Assembly: GCF_016616885.1 (NCBI RefSeq)
Contig: NZ_CP067102.1
Coordinates: forward strand, 6,662,501-6,726,500
Source of the DNA: Bradyrhizobium diazoefficiens
GTDB taxonomy: Bacteria > Pseudomonadota > Alphaproteobacteria > Rhizobiales > Xanthobacteraceae
Direction: 5' to 3'
Length of the DNA stretch: 64,000 bases
This document shows positions 27,299 through 36,507 of this stretch, in pieces; position 1 is the first letter of the stretch; every line of letters starts with the position of its first letter. The translations under genes and the position numbers were made by a program. The notes below the pieces were generated by a model that did no database searches, was not told where the DNA came from, and saw only the letters and a program-made list of their open reading frames with translations.

Positions 27299-28384
27299 CT
27301 ACTGAACCTTCTCGGGCCGCGGCGTTTGCTTCGACTGCAGGAAGTAGATGATCTCGGCAACCGGGCGGAAGAATTCGGCGGGGATGACCTGATCAACCTG
27401 CACCGCTTCGTAGAGCGCGCGTGCGAGAGCCTTGTTCTCGATCACCGGAATCCTGTTCTGCTCGGCGGCCTCGCGGATCTTCAGCGCGATCACGTCCATG
27501 CCCTTGGCGACCACCAGCGGCGCCGGGTTTTCCTCGCGGTTGTAGCGCAATGCGATCGCAAAGTGCGTCGGATTTGCGATCACCAGCGTCGCGCGCGGCA
27601 CGGAGGCGATCATGCGTTGGCGCGAGCGGTCGCGCGCGAGCGAACGCAGCCGCGCCTTGATCAGCGGATCGCCCTCGGCCTGCTTGTGCTCGTCCTTGAT
27701 CTCCTGCTTGGTCATGCGCAGCTCACGCCGCCAGCGGAAGCGCGCCCAGGCGAGATCGATCGCGACCAGAACGATCGTCGCAATGCAGATCGCCGACACG
27801 ATCCGCATCGCGATGGTGAGGATCATCTCCGGCAACGCGACAGGATCGGTGTACATCGCCTCGAACGCCCTCGCCTCCGACGATCGCAGCACGAAGCAGA
27901 CGACGGCGGTCACCGAGGCGAGCTTGAACATCGACTTGGCGAACTCCACCAGACCCTGCGTTCCGAAAATGCGGCTCCAGCCGCTGGCCGGGGAGATTCG
28001 GGAGAAGTCAGGCAGGATGCGCTGCAGCACCAGCCGTGGCGCGTTTTGCAGCAACGAGGCGGCGAGCCCGAATGCCGCGATGATCACGACCAGCGGCACC
28101 AGGAATCGCAGCGCCTCGAGGCCCACCACGGTGAGAAGATTCAGTGCGTCGGCCGCGGTGCTGAGCGGGAAGCCATCGGGCTCGTCGATAAAGCTCCTCA
28201 AGGTCGGCGTCAGCCCCTGCACGCCCTGGCCGATCAGGAACGCCTGAATCACCATCAGCGCCGCCATGGTCGCCAAAATGGACGCCTCCCGAGAGACCGG
28301 AATATTGCCTTGTTCGAGCGCATCGCGGACTTTCTTCTCGCTCGGCTCTTCTGTTTTGCTCTCCTGGTCGGATGTCTCTGCCAT
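27299..28384 (-). CDS. flhB: Flagellar export switch protein FlhB
   Basis: The 361-residue protein begins MAETSDQESKTEEPSEKKVR. It has four membrane segments in the first 215 residues and a cytoplasmic C-terminal domain with the autocleavage motif NPTH (VIANPTHFAIALRYN). Cleavage at that site, together with FliK, switches export from hook to filament proteins. The ATG at 28384 matches the conserved start of FlhB; 40 codons of open frame upstream fall in the gap and fliG. It is the last gene of the motA unit. Confidence 0.97.
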   Translation of the reverse strand: MAETSDQESKTEEPSEKKVRDALEQGNIPVSREASILATMAALMVIQAFLIGQGVQGLTPTLRSFIDEPDGFPLSTAADALNLLTVVGLEALRFLVPLVVIIAAFGLAASLLQNAPRLVLQRILPDFSRISPASGWSRIFGTQGLVEFAKSMFKLASVTAVVCFVLRSSEARAFEAMYTDPVALPEMILTIAMRIVSAICIATIVLVAIDLAWARFRWRRELRMTKQEIKDEHKQAEGDPLIKARLRSLARDRSRQRMIASVPRATLVIANPTHFAIALRYNREENPAPLVVAKGMDVIALKIREAAEQNRIPVIENKALARALYEAVQVDQVIPAEFFRPVAEIIYFLQSKQTPRPEKVQ

Positions 28385-28397
28385 GCCCGTTTCGCGG

Positions 28398-29438
28398 TCA
28401 GCGGAAGACCAGCTCATCCTCCTGGTCGGGATTGAGCTCGATTTCACCCTTCTCGGCGAGGTCGAGGGCGAGATCGGTGATGACGCGGCGCGCCTCCAGC
28501 ACATCGCGCTGGTTCGACGGCTCGCCGATCGCGAGCTCGTGCTCGACGACGCGACGGACCCGGGAGGCGACCGCGGACAGGATCAACTCGCGGAAGTGCT
28601 TGTCGGTGCCCTTCAGCGCCACGACGATGCGATCGGTAGGCACCTGGTCGAAGATCATGGTGCGCGCCTTCGGTGCCAGGTTGATGACGTCGTCGAAGGT
28701 GAATAGCAGCTCCTTCAGCACTTCGGCGGACTTCGGCCGCTTCTCCGACAGGCTCTTCAGCATGTCCTCGATATGGCCGCGCTCCATCTTGTTGATGATG
28801 TCGGCGACGCGGGCGTAGGTGTCGGCGCCGAGGTTGCGGGCGAAATTGAGCGTCAGGTCTTCGTGCAGCGTCTTCTCGAGAACCTTCAGCGCGTCATCGA
28901 CGATCGGCTTGAGGCTGAGCACGCGCCGCATCAGCTCGTTGCGCAGACTTGACGGCAACTGGCTCATCACCTTGGCGGCGCAGGACGGCTTGACCTTGGA
29001 CAGGATCAGCGCCGCGGTCTGCGGATGCTCCTTGGAGAGGTAGGTCGCCAGCGAGTTTTCCGACACCGACGAGACGCGGTCCCACACCGACCGGCTCGAA
29101 TTGCCGAGCAGGTCCGACATGATCGCCGAGACCTGATCGGCGGGAAGCACATCGCCGAGCACGGCTTCGAGGCCGCCGAGGGTGCCGAGAATGTTCGCAC
29201 CCATCGAGAACTGCTGGGCGAACTCCTCGACGATCGACTCGAGTTCCTGCGCCGTGATCGGCCGTAGCTCGGCCGCGGCCTTGGTGACGATGCGGATGTC
29301 CTGCGGCTCGAACTGCGCGAGCACGCTCGCGGCCGCCTGCCGGCCCATGGCCAGCAGGAGCGCCGCGACCTTTTCCGTTCCGCGCAGCGTGGCAACGCCT
29401 CGCTGCTTGATGGGAGCGATGCCGACCTGTGCCGCCAT
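28398..29438 (-). CDS. fliG: Rotor switch protein FliG
   Basis: The 346-residue protein has the FliG N-terminal (RGTEKVAALLLAMGRQAAAS), middle (AALILSKVKPSCAAKVMSQL) and C-terminal domains (FTFDDVINLAPKARTMIFDQ). The C-terminal charged ridge that meets MotA includes ELILSAVASRVRRVVEHEL. FliG couples stator movement to rotor rotation on the MS ring. It lies 2 bp after fliN and 13 bp before flhB. Confidence 0.97.
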   Translation of the reverse strand: MAAQVGIAPIKQRGVATLRGTEKVAALLLAMGRQAAASVLAQFEPQDIRIVTKAAAELRPITAQELESIVEEFAQQFSMGANILGTLGGLEAVLGDVLPADQVSAIMSDLLGNSSRSVWDRVSSVSENSLATYLSKEHPQTAALILSKVKPSCAAKVMSQLPSSLRNELMRRVLSLKPIVDDALKVLEKTLHEDLTLNFARNLGADTYARVADIINKMERGHIEDMLKSLSEKRPKSAEVLKELLFTFDDVINLAPKARTMIFDQVPTDRIVVALKGTDKHFRELILSAVASRVRRVVEHELAIGEPSNQRDVLEARRVITDLALDLAEKGEIELNPDQEDELVFR

Positions 29439-29440
29439 GG

Positions 29441-29815
29441 TCAGGAATCACTCTGCCCCAGTGGGCCGACGATCTCCGTCAGCGACACACCGAAGCGCGA
29501 ATTGTCCTCTTCAACGACGACCACCTCGCCGCGGGCGACGACACGGCCGTTGACCACGACGTCGACGGGCTCGCCGACGCGGTGATCCAGCGGAACCACG
29601 GCGCCGCGGCCGAGCTTCATCAGGTTCGCCACCGGGATGGTCGCCGACCCCAGCACCACCTGCATGGTGACGGGAATGCGCAGGATGGCATCGACATTGG
29701 CGAACTTGCCGGTCTCCTCCGCGGTGCGCGCGGCGATCTCCGCCAGCCGCTCCAGCGGGGACGTCTCGGCATCATCGGATGCGGTAGCTGACTCGTAGTC
29801 GAAGGATTGCGCCAT
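29441..29815 (-). CDS. fliN: Rotor switch protein FliN
   Basis: The 124-residue protein has a C-terminal SpoA domain (LRIPVTMQVVLGSATIPVAN, then LMKLGRGAVVPLDHRVGEPV). FliN forms most of the C-ring with FliM and also binds FliH in export. It sits between the small membrane gene and fliG in the order fliM-orf-fliN-fliG, as in rhizobia. Confidence 0.96.
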   Translation of the reverse strand: MAQSFDYESATASDDAETSPLERLAEIAARTAEETGKFANVDAILRIPVTMQVVLGSATIPVANLMKLGRGAVVPLDHRVGEPVDVVVNGRVVARGEVVVVEEDNSRFGVSLTEIVGPLGQSDS

Positions 29816-29890
29816 TTGGTATCGCCTCTTGGTATTTCCGCTCCCGGAGCGCCGCGACGCTCCGATCTATCCGTTCAGCCGGTCCCGGCC

Positions 29891-30205
29891 CTAATGCTTG
29901 TTGACCTCAGCGCCGTTCGCGGTCGCAACGGGCTGGAGCCCGGTTCGTGCATCGAGCGCCGCAATCACCTCGTGAGCCTGGTCGATCTTCGTGCTCAGCA
30001 CGTTGGCGAGCCGGCCGAGATTTGCCGTGGAATCATGCGCCGCGGTGATCACCGTATCGAAGGCGCCCGCGGTCTCGTGAACGATGGTCGAGAATTCGCC
30101 CTGATAGTTGCGCAGCCGCGCCAGCTCGCGGTGCATCCGGGTCACCCGCATGCTGGTGAAGGCCAGCGCGATCAGCAACACCGCATCAACGAGATAGGAT
30201 ATCAT
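29891..30205 (-). CDS. Small membrane protein of the fliM-fliN operon
   Basis: The 104-residue protein starts at [16 protein letters not shown]. It has one N-terminal membrane helix followed by a charged helical domain (RMHRELARLRNYQGEFSTIV), probably coiled coil. The architecture resembles small alphaproteobacterial proteins of flagellar operons (DUF6468-like), but the family name is from memory of form only. It overlaps the end of fliM by 20 bp and lies 75 bp before fliN. No function can be assigned. Confidence 0.65.
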   Translation of the reverse strand: MISYLVDAVLLIALAFTSMRVTRMHRELARLRNYQGEFSTIVHETAGAFDTVITAAHDSTANLGRLANVLSTKIDQAHEVIAALDARTGLQPVATANGAEVNKH

Positions 30206-31127
30206 CGACGAACTCCCGCTTCTGATCGACGGGATCTGCCACCTGCATGGCGTAGTAGCCATCTAGCTGGCCGATCTGGCACCAGAACAGCACCTGGTTG
30301 TTGCTCTCGAGCCGCGCCAGCGTGCGCGGCGTGGCTTCGAGCTCGAGCACCTGTCCGACCTTGAACTTCACGACGTCCTCGAGGGATATCATCTTCTCGT
30401 CGAGCACCGCGCTCAGCGTCACCTCGGTGCGGTGAACCTCGCTCTCCATCTGCTCGCGCCAGCGCGGGTCGGCCGCACGACCGTCGCTGACGACGACGTG
30501 GGCGAGCTTCTGCCGCAGCGGGTTGAGCGCGGAGTGCGGAACGATCAGGAACATCTGGCCGCCGCGGTAGAGCGCCTGCAGCATGATGTTGGCGCAGATC
30601 GACATGTTGCCGCTCCGCCCGATCGCCAGCGACGCCATGGCGGTCTCGACCCGCTCGACACGGAAGGTGACGTTGGAGGTGCCGGCGAAAGCGGTTTGCA
30701 GCGCCTTGGCGAACCGCTCGAACAGCGCCTGGACCAGGCGAATCTCGATATTCGAGAACGAACGCTCGACGTCGAGTGGAGGTTCGGCGCCGTCGGAGCC
30801 GAACATCGCTTCGACCATCGTGAACACGAAATCGCGGTCGAGCACGATGATGACGCGGGAGTCCCACTGTTCGGCGTAGAGCACGGCCGCGACCGCGTTG
30901 CCCTCGTAGTCCTTGATAATATCGCCGACCCGGTCGTTGACGATGCCATTGACCGAGAAGTAGCAGGGTGTTCCGGCTATCGGCTGCAGACTGTCCGTGC
31001 ACGATGCTGCCATGCGATCGAAGATCACATTGAGCATCGGCATGCGTTCGATCGAGATGCCGGCTGCGTCCAGCAGGTAGTTCGGCAGCTGCTTCCGCTG
31101 ATCGGTCTCGACGTCTTGCATCGTCAT
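30186..31127 (-). CDS. fliM: Rotor switch protein FliM
   Basis: The 313-residue protein has the CheC-like middle domain ([20 protein letters not shown], then [15 protein letters not shown]) and a C-terminal SpoA domain ([20 protein letters not shown], then [16 protein letters not shown]). FliM forms the C-ring and normally binds phospho-CheY through a short N-terminal peptide with LSQxEIDALL. No such peptide can be read here, so directional control may be altered. It overlaps motA by four bases. Confidence 0.93.
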   Translation of the reverse strand: MTMQDVETDQRKQLPNYLLDAAGISIERMPMLNVIFDRMAASCTDSLQPIAGTPCYFSVNGIVNDRVGDIIKDYEGNAVAAVLYAEQWDSRVIIVLDRDFVFTMVEAMFGSDGAEPPLDVERSFSNIEIRLVQALFERFAKALQTAFAGTSNVTFRVERVETAMASLAIGRSGNMSICANIMLQALYRGGQMFLIVPHSALNPLRQKLAHVVVSDGRAADPRWREQMESEVHRTEVTLSAVLDEKMISLEDVVKFKVGQVLELEATPRTLARLESNNQVLFWCQIGQLDGYYAMQVADPVDQKREFVDDILSR

Positions 31128-32020
31128 GCGCGTGCGGCCTTGGGTTCAGCGTCAGTCACGACGGCTTTTGGACCCGCGATCGTCTCGTTCTCGACGACGT
31201 CGATCGAGGGCCGCTCACCGCTCGCGATCATCTTGCGGCCGTGCTCGACCGCGATCTGCGGCATGGCGCCATTCATGAACGCGAGCAGCGTCTGCTTGAC
31301 GATGATGTAGGGCCGGCACTTCTTCTCGCGCGTCATTTTGATCTTCAGCGCGAAGGGCGAAATGATGCCGTAGGACAGGAAGATGCCGGCGAAAGTGCCG
31401 ACTAGCGCCGCGCCGATGAAGCCGCCGAGCAGTTTCGGCGACTGATCGAGCGCACCCATGGCCTTGATGACGCCGAGCACGGCGGCAACGATACCGAGCG
31501 CCGGCAGCGCCTCGGACACCGTCACCAGCGCATGGTAGGGCGTCAGCTTGCTCTTCACGATGGTGTGGATCTCCTCGTCCATGAGCGCTTCGATCTCATG
31601 GGTGCGCGCATTGCCCATGATGATGAGGCGAACATAATCGCAGATGAACTGGAGCAACGCCGGATCGCCGAGCACGCTCGGGAACGCCTTGAAGATCTCC
31701 GAGGACGAGGGATCGTCGATATGCGCTTCGACCTCGTTGCGGCCTTTGCCGCGCAACTCGCGCATCAGAGCATGGAGCGCCCCGAGCAGATCGAGATAAT
31801 AGCGCTCACCCGGCACCGCGCCGGTGATCGCCTGCATGCAGGCCACCCCGGTATCGACGACCGTCTTCCACGGATTGGCCACGATGAAGGTGCCGACCGC
31901 GGTGCCCACGATGATCACGAATTCCCACGGCTGCATCAGCACGGCCAGATGGCCGCCCATGGCGGCAAATCCGCCGAGCAGTGCTGCCACCGTGATGAAA
32001 ATCCCCACGAAACTGAGCAA
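31124..32020 (-). CDS. motA: Stator protein MotA
   Basis: From a TTG start the protein has 298 residues, normal for rhizobial MotA. Its beginning ([20 protein letters not shown]) aligns with the first helix of MotA. Further segments are [20 protein letters not shown] and the pair near 160-220 ([20 protein letters not shown], then [20 protein letters not shown]). It forms the proton channel with MotB. A GGAG sequence lies about 9 bases before the TTG. An ATG 51 codons upstream would add an unlike extension and overlap the divergent gene, so it is disfavoured though it keeps the frame. Confidence 0.9.
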   Translation of the reverse strand: MLSFVGIFITVAALLGGFAAMGGHLAVLMQPWEFVIIVGTAVGTFIVANPWKTVVDTGVACMQAITGAVPGERYYLDLLGALHALMRELRGKGRNEVEAHIDDPSSSEIFKAFPSVLGDPALLQFICDYVRLIIMGNARTHEIEALMDEEIHTIVKSKLTPYHALVTVSEALPALGIVAAVLGVIKAMGALDQSPKLLGGFIGAALVGTFAGIFLSYGIISPFALKIKMTREKKCRPYIIVKQTLLAFMNGAMPQIAVEHGRKMIASGERPSIDVVENETIAGPKAVVTDAEPKAARA

Positions 32021-32162
32021 CGCGCCACTCCATCGCCGATCCCATCGGGAATATCTAGTCGGCGACGCTTGCGCGAAGCTGGCTTCGGCATGGCCAGCCC
32101 CGCGCAAGCAATTCGCGGCAGCTTGAGACGATGTCGCAATAGCGGCCAAAGGGACGCGTGCC
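32021..32162. promoter_or_regulatory. Divergent promoter region between motA and flgF units
   Basis: These 142 bp separate the favoured motA start from the plus-strand DUF1217 gene. Both flagellar units must start from here, so it is the natural place for shared control. No known operator was recognised. Confidence 0.5.
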
Positions 32163-32954
32163 ATGCTATCCACGATCGCGGATTACACCAGACTGACCAC
32201 GGACATGAGCAAGTCGCTGACTCAGGTCGAGCAGCAACCTGACGTCAGCCGCGATACCGCCTACTACCTGGCCAATATCGGCAACGTGAAGAGCATCGAC
32301 GATTTCCTCAACAACTATAAGCTCTACTCCTATGCAATGAAGGCCTACGGCCTGGACGACATGATCTACGCCAAGGCGTTCATGCGGAAGGTGCTGACCG
32401 AAGGCATCACGGACAAGGACGCCTTTGCCAACAAGCTGAGCGACAGCCGCTACCGGGACTTCGCCGCCGCCTTCAACTTCGCGGCGCTCGGCGCCAATGC
32501 GACCCAGAGCACCGCGGCCACGACCGGCACGACCAGCCAATATGCCACCCAGACATTGGAGCAGGATGCCGGCGACCAGAACGAGGGTCTGCGGCTTGCG
32601 CTCTACTTCACGCGCAAGGTCTCCTCGATCACGAGCCCCTACCAGATCCTCGCCGACAAGGCCCTGACCCAGGTGGTGCAGACCGCGATGGGCTGGTCGT
32701 CGACGATCTCATCGTCCGACATCGACATGCAGGCCAAGATGATCACCGACAAGATCAATCTCGCCGATTTCCAGGACCCGACCAAGGTCACCAAGTTCGT
32801 GCAGCGCTTCGCCGCGATGTGGGACGCGATCCAGGCCCAGAGCGACACCTCGACCAACCCCGCGCTGGTCCTGATCACCGGCGCGTCGACGTCGTCGACC
32901 AGCATGGACACCGACTTGCTCACGACACTTCAGAACATCAAGTTCAACAGGTAA
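32163..32954 (+). CDS. DUF1217 flagellar-locus protein
   Basis: The 263-residue soluble protein has the DUF1217 pattern in its first 100 residues ([20 protein letters not shown], then [20 protein letters not shown], then [18 protein letters not shown]). Proteins of this family occur in alphaproteobacterial flagellar clusters and have no settled function. There is no signal peptide, but many flagellar exported proteins lack one. It is followed after 3 bp by flgF and so probably belongs to the rod or filament export set. Confidence 0.85.
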   Translation: MLSTIADYTRLTTDMSKSLTQVEQQPDVSRDTAYYLANIGNVKSIDDFLNNYKLYSYAMKAYGLDDMIYAKAFMRKVLTEGITDKDAFANKLSDSRYRDFAAAFNFAALGANATQSTAATTGTTSQYATQTLEQDAGDQNEGLRLALYFTRKVSSITSPYQILADKALTQVVQTAMGWSSTISSSDIDMQAKMITDKINLADFQDPTKVTKFVQRFAAMWDAIQAQSDTSTNPALVLITGASTSSTSMDTDLLTTLQNIKFNR

Positions 32955-32957
32955 GCC

Positions 32958-33686
32958 ATGCAATCGGCTCTTTATGTGGGATTGTCGGCCCAGGTCGCGC
33001 TCGAAAAGCGCCTCCAGACGATCGCCAACAATGTCGCCAACGTCAACACGGCCGGCTTTCGCACCGACGTGGTGAAATTCGAGACGGTGTTGTCCAAGGC
33101 TGCCGCGACCCCGGTCGCGTTCTCCTCGCCCGGCGAGAACATCATCTCGCGCGAAGCCGGCAACATCACCGAGACCGGCAACCCGCTCGACGTCGCCGTG
33201 GTCGGACAGGGCTGGATCGCCTTCGCCGGCCCCAACGGCACGGTCTATACCCGCGACGGCCGGCTCCAACTCGCCGCCAACGGCGACCTTCAAACGGTGT
33301 CGGGCTTCCCCGTCATCGATTCCGGCGGTGCGCAGATCTCGCTCGACCCGAACGGCGGACCGGTCTCGATCTCGCGCAGCGGTACCATCACCCAGGACAA
33401 CAACGAGATCGGCACCATCGGCCTGTTCAACATTCCGGCGGACGCCAACCTCGACCGCTACGGCAATTCCAGCGTCACGCCCGACCGGCCCGCGACCGCC
33501 ATCGGCGATTTCAGCCGGGACGGCTTCAAGCAGGGCTATGTCGAGGGCTCCAGCGCCAATCCGATGATGGAATTGACAAAGCTGATGTCGGCCTCCCGCG
33601 CCTTCGACAGCACCAACTCGCTGATCGATGGCACCGAGAGCACGCTCCGGAATGCAATTCAGACGCTGGGCGATCCCAGCAAGTAG
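32958..33686 (+). CDS. flgF: Proximal rod protein FlgF
   Basis: The 242-residue protein has the rod signature (VALEKRLQTIANNVANVNTA, then GFRTDVVKFE) and the FlgF/FlgG middle domain (AVVGQGWIAFAGPNGTVYTR). The C-terminus ends MMELTKLMSASRAFDSTNSL. FlgF is a rod subunit between FlgC and FlgG. It lies in a plus-strand unit with the DUF1217 gene and fliI, divergent from motA, the arrangement known from Sinorhizobium. Confidence 0.96.
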   Translation: MQSALYVGLSAQVALEKRLQTIANNVANVNTAGFRTDVVKFETVLSKAAATPVAFSSPGENIISREAGNITETGNPLDVAVVGQGWIAFAGPNGTVYTRDGRLQLAANGDLQTVSGFPVIDSGGAQISLDPNGGPVSISRSGTITQDNNEIGTIGLFNIPADANLDRYGNSSVTPDRPATAIGDFSRDGFKQGYVEGSSANPMMELTKLMSASRAFDSTNSLIDGTESTLRNAIQTLGDPSK

Positions 33687-33722
33687 GCCGCGCGTCGCGC
33701 GTAATTTGGGTGGACGGTTTCC

Positions 33723-35048
33723 TTGAACGCTCTTCGTCAACTTGAGTGGGCGCTGCTCGAGCTCCAGCAGAGTACGCCGCTGGCAAGCGTCAGCGGCGCG
33801 ATCTCCGAGATCGCGCCGACGCATTTCCGCGTCTCCGGCCTGTCGCGCGCCGTCAAGCTCGGCGAGCTGATCGGTGTCCATTCCGGCGGCAAGCCCCAGA
33901 TCGGCGAGGTGGTGCGGATCGACAGCGACGGCATCGTCGCAAAGCCGTTCGACCGGCAATTCGCCGGCGGGCTCGGCTCGGTCGCCTACCGCATGCCGGC
34001 CTTGTCGTTCGCGCCGGATCCGAGCTGGAAGGGCCGCGTCATCAATGCGCTCGGCGCGCCCCTGGACGGAATGGGTCCGCTCACCCCGGGATCGCGTGCG
34101 GTCTCGGCGGAGACGGACGCGCCGCCGGCGATGAAGCGGGCGCGCGTCCACAAGCCGCTGCGCACCGGCGTCCGCGTCATCGATCTGTTTGCGCCGATCT
34201 GCGCCGGCCAGCGCGTCGGCATCTTTGCCGGCTCCGGCGTCGGCAAATCGACGCTGCTCGCGATGCTCGCCCGCAGCCAGGGTTTTGACACCGTCGTGCT
34301 GGCTTTGGTCGGCGAGCGCGGCCGCGAGGTGCGCGAATTCATCGAGGACGTGCTCGGCAACGACCGCAACCGCTCTGTCACCATCGTATCGACCGGTGAT
34401 GAAAGCCCGATGATGCGGCGGCTGGCGCCGAAGACGGCAATGGCCGTGGCCGAATATTTCCGCGACCGCGGCGAATCGGTGCTGCTCGTGGTCGATTCGA
34501 TCACCCGTTTCGCCCACGCCGCCCGCGAGGTCGCCCTTGCAGCCGGCGAGCCCGCGGTGGCGCGCGGTTATGCACCGACGGTTTTCACCGACCTGCCGCG
34601 CCTGCTGGAGCGCGCCGGACCCGGCGAGGAAGGATCCGGGACCATCACCGGCATCTTCTCCGTGCTGGTCGACGGCGACGACCATAACGAGCCGATCGCC
34701 GACACCATCCGCAGCACATTGGACGGGCACATCGTGCTCTCCAGGCACATTGCGGACCAGGCGCGCTATCCCGCCGTCGACGTGCTGGCCTCGGTTTCCC
34801 GCCTCGCCCACAACGTCTGGGACCCCGAGGAGCGTGAATTGGTCAGCAAACTGCGCACCCTGATCGCCAAATACGAGGACACCCGCGACCTTCGCCTGAT
34901 GGGCGGATACCAGGCGGGACGTGATTCGGGGCTCGACCAGGCGGTCGACATGGTCCCGCGAATCTACAACGCCATGCGCCAGGACGCCTCCGCTCCGCCG
35001 AGCGCCGATCCGTTCCGCGAGCTCAGGGACATGCTCAAGGGCGACTAG
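33723..35048 (+). CDS. fliI: Flagellum-specific ATPase FliI
   Basis: The 441-residue protein starts at a TTG. It has an F1-like nucleotide-binding fold: Walker A GSGVGKST (about residues 172-179), a DVLGNDRNRSVTIVSTGDES-like stretch (here VLGNDRNRSVTIVSTGDESP), and FTDLPRLLERAGPGEEGSGT in the catalytic region. FliI powers release of export substrates from chaperones with FliH and FliJ. It ends the flgF unit and converges with a possible small gene whose last 14 bases overlap it. Confidence 0.97.
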   Translation: MNALRQLEWALLELQQSTPLASVSGAISEIAPTHFRVSGLSRAVKLGELIGVHSGGKPQIGEVVRIDSDGIVAKPFDRQFAGGLGSVAYRMPALSFAPDPSWKGRVINALGAPLDGMGPLTPGSRAVSAETDAPPAMKRARVHKPLRTGVRVIDLFAPICAGQRVGIFAGSGVGKSTLLAMLARSQGFDTVVLALVGERGREVREFIEDVLGNDRNRSVTIVSTGDESPMMRRLAPKTAMAVAEYFRDRGESVLLVVDSITRFAHAAREVALAAGEPAVARGYAPTVFTDLPRLLERAGPGEEGSGTITGIFSVLVDGDDHNEPIADTIRSTLDGHIVLSRHIADQARYPAVDVLASVSRLAHNVWDPEERELVSKLRTLIAKYEDTRDLRLMGGYQAGRDSGLDQAVDMVPRIYNAMRQDASAPPSADPFRELRDMLKGD

Positions 35049-35244
35049 CGGCGCAGGCTGCCAGCCGGGCGCGTCCGCGCATCTTGCCCTCGATGCGCGC
35101 ATGTCGTGGCACAAACCGCATAGGCGTTTGCTCGCCAGCAATGGTCGCCGCGCGAATCTCAACCATTTGGACGAGACGATCAGCATAGTCGTGGAATACG
35201 ACACGCGGATGATACTCCAGCCACGACACTGCAACAACCGTCAC
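35035..35244 (-). CDS. Possible small protein, unknown
   Basis: A GTG with a GAGAGGA ribosome-binding site six bases upstream opens a 69-codon frame (VTVVAVSWLEYHPRVVFHDY, then ADRLVQMVEIRAATIAGEQ). It contains no recognised domain and ends in an Arg/Ala-rich tail overlapping the fliI stop. The balanced composition of the first 50 residues and the good ribosome-binding site favour a real gene; the lack of any family argues against. Confidence 0.3.
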   Translation of the reverse strand: MTVVAVSWLEYHPRVVFHDYADRLVQMVEIRAATIAGEQTPMRFVPRHARIEGKMRGRARLAACAASRP

Positions 35245-35722
35245 GTGTAATCCTCTCGAGTTCCACTGACGCCAACCTGACGATTCCGAAAAGCAGATCG
35301 CGGAAGCTGTGGATGATTTTCGTGTTGCGCGGCGCCTGTCGTGCACAAGCTTCGATCATCCTGCATCAACAACGGACAGCAATATCCGTGCAATCAAACC
35401 GGCGTAGAACGACGTGCATCTAGCGCGTTAGACTGCGCACTGCGTTCACCATCATGTGTCCTGAACAACGATCTTGTCTTGAACGTTACATTCGTCTGCA
35501 ACGACATCTGTTCGCCACGAGTGTCTTGACTTGATTTTGTTGAGAAGCTCATTCATCGTTTCGGTCGCACATAAGGAACGTCTGCGTGCGACTTGAACTC
35601 AGGGGCTTCGGTTGTACAACTCCGATCCATCGTCCGGCACTGACGGCAGCCCGGGCATGCGCCATGGTGGAAAGCGGCTTCGGGGCGCCGCACACGCGAT
35701 TCCCGGGGCGAGGTAGGAATTT
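35245..35722. other. Intergenic region before marR-like gene
   Basis: These 478 bp are less GC-rich than their neighbours and contain no frame with good codon use or a ribosome-binding site. They probably hold the promoter of the marR-like gene. No terminator for fliI was recognised. Confidence 0.5.
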
Positions 35723-36358
35723 ATGCCGTTGGCACGCGAAGCCGTCGAGCTGCTGGTTCAGGCGGCCAGAGCCTGGTATTTCGAAGGCAATCAACACGGG
35801 TTGCGCGATCGGGAATGGATGGCGCTGCGCTTTCTCGGCCGCGCCAATCGTTTCTCGCGCACACCATCGGCGCTGGCCGGTTTCATCGGCGCGACCAGGG
35901 CGACCGCATCTCAGATCGTGAAGACGCTCGAGAGCAAATCCTTCCTGGTGCGGAAACCGTCGCAGGAAGACAAGCGTTCTGTCGTGCTCCACGTCACCGC
36001 GCAGGGCGAGAAATGCTTGAGCCAGCACGATCCGATCAATCACGTTGTCAACGCAGTCAGTGCCCTCGAGACGGACGAACGCCTCCGGCTGCGCGACTCG
36101 CTCCGCGAGGTTCTCAATCATCTCGACGCAGCCCATCAGCGGCTCGATGCCAGCATTTGTCGCGATTGCATGTTCCTGGCCGAGCGCAGCCCCGGCACCG
36201 GCAAGGGTCGCGCCACCGCCGAGTTCATGTGCCGGCTGTATCGCGCGCCCATCTCGCTCGAGGAGACGGAGCTGCTCTGCACCAGCTTCGAGCGCACCCG
36301 TGACCGCCCCAAGATCGAGGAGCATCTCGATCGCGCGCGCGTCGCAAGCCAGAGTTGA
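35723..36358 (+). CDS. MarR-family regulator with four-cysteine C-terminus
   Basis: The 211-residue protein has a MarR-type winged helix (about residues 25-100: WMALRFLGRANRFSRTPSAL, then AGFIGATRATASQIVKTLES, then DKRSVVLHVTAQGE). It is longer than usual MarR proteins (about 150). The C-terminal extension has cysteines at 146, 149, 170 and 186 (CRDC, then FMCRLYRAPIS, then LLCTSFE), a pattern suited to an iron-sulfur cluster or metal. It would then be a redox- or metal-sensing DNA-binding protein. Its targets are unknown; it stands alone between fliI and a repeat region. Confidence 0.85.
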   Translation: MPLAREAVELLVQAARAWYFEGNQHGLRDREWMALRFLGRANRFSRTPSALAGFIGATRATASQIVKTLESKSFLVRKPSQEDKRSVVLHVTAQGEKCLSQHDPINHVVNAVSALETDERLRLRDSLREVLNHLDAAHQRLDASICRDCMFLAERSPGTGKGRATAEFMCRLYRAPISLEETELLCTSFERTRDRPKIEEHLDRARVASQS

Positions 36359-36395
36359 GGCGACGGCGCGATGTGACGCATTACTGCCTCTACGT

Positions 36396-36475
36396 CGTCA
36401 TTGCGAGCGCAGCGAAGCAATCCAGAGTCTTTCCGCGGAGGGATTCTGGATTGCTTCGCTGCGCTCGCAATGACG
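36396..36475. repeat. Interspersed palindromic repeat, 31-bp perfect arms
   Basis: Arms at 36396-36426 and 36445-36475 are perfect reverse complements around an 18-base loop. The arm starts cgtcattgcgagcgcagcga, a sequence known to recur between genes in Bradyrhizobium and Rhodopseudomonas. It could also act as a strong transcript-ending hairpin for the marR-like gene. Confidence 0.85.
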
Positions 36476-36507
36476 GAGTATGATGCAACGGCTTCGCTCT
36501 CCAAATG

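Noticed and set aside
31124..32173. motA beginning at the ATG at 32173
   Set aside because: It would overlap the divergent DUF1217 gene and add 51 residues unlike MotA; a TTG at 32020 fits the family start.
32709..35237. Very long open frame (842 codons) on the minus strand opposite flgF and fliI
   Set aside because: It lies opposite three well-supported genes and has the His/Arg/Asp-rich composition of a high-GC antisense frame, with no domain.
36396..36475. CRISPR-like structure
   Set aside because: There is a single inverted repeat, not regularly spaced direct repeats.
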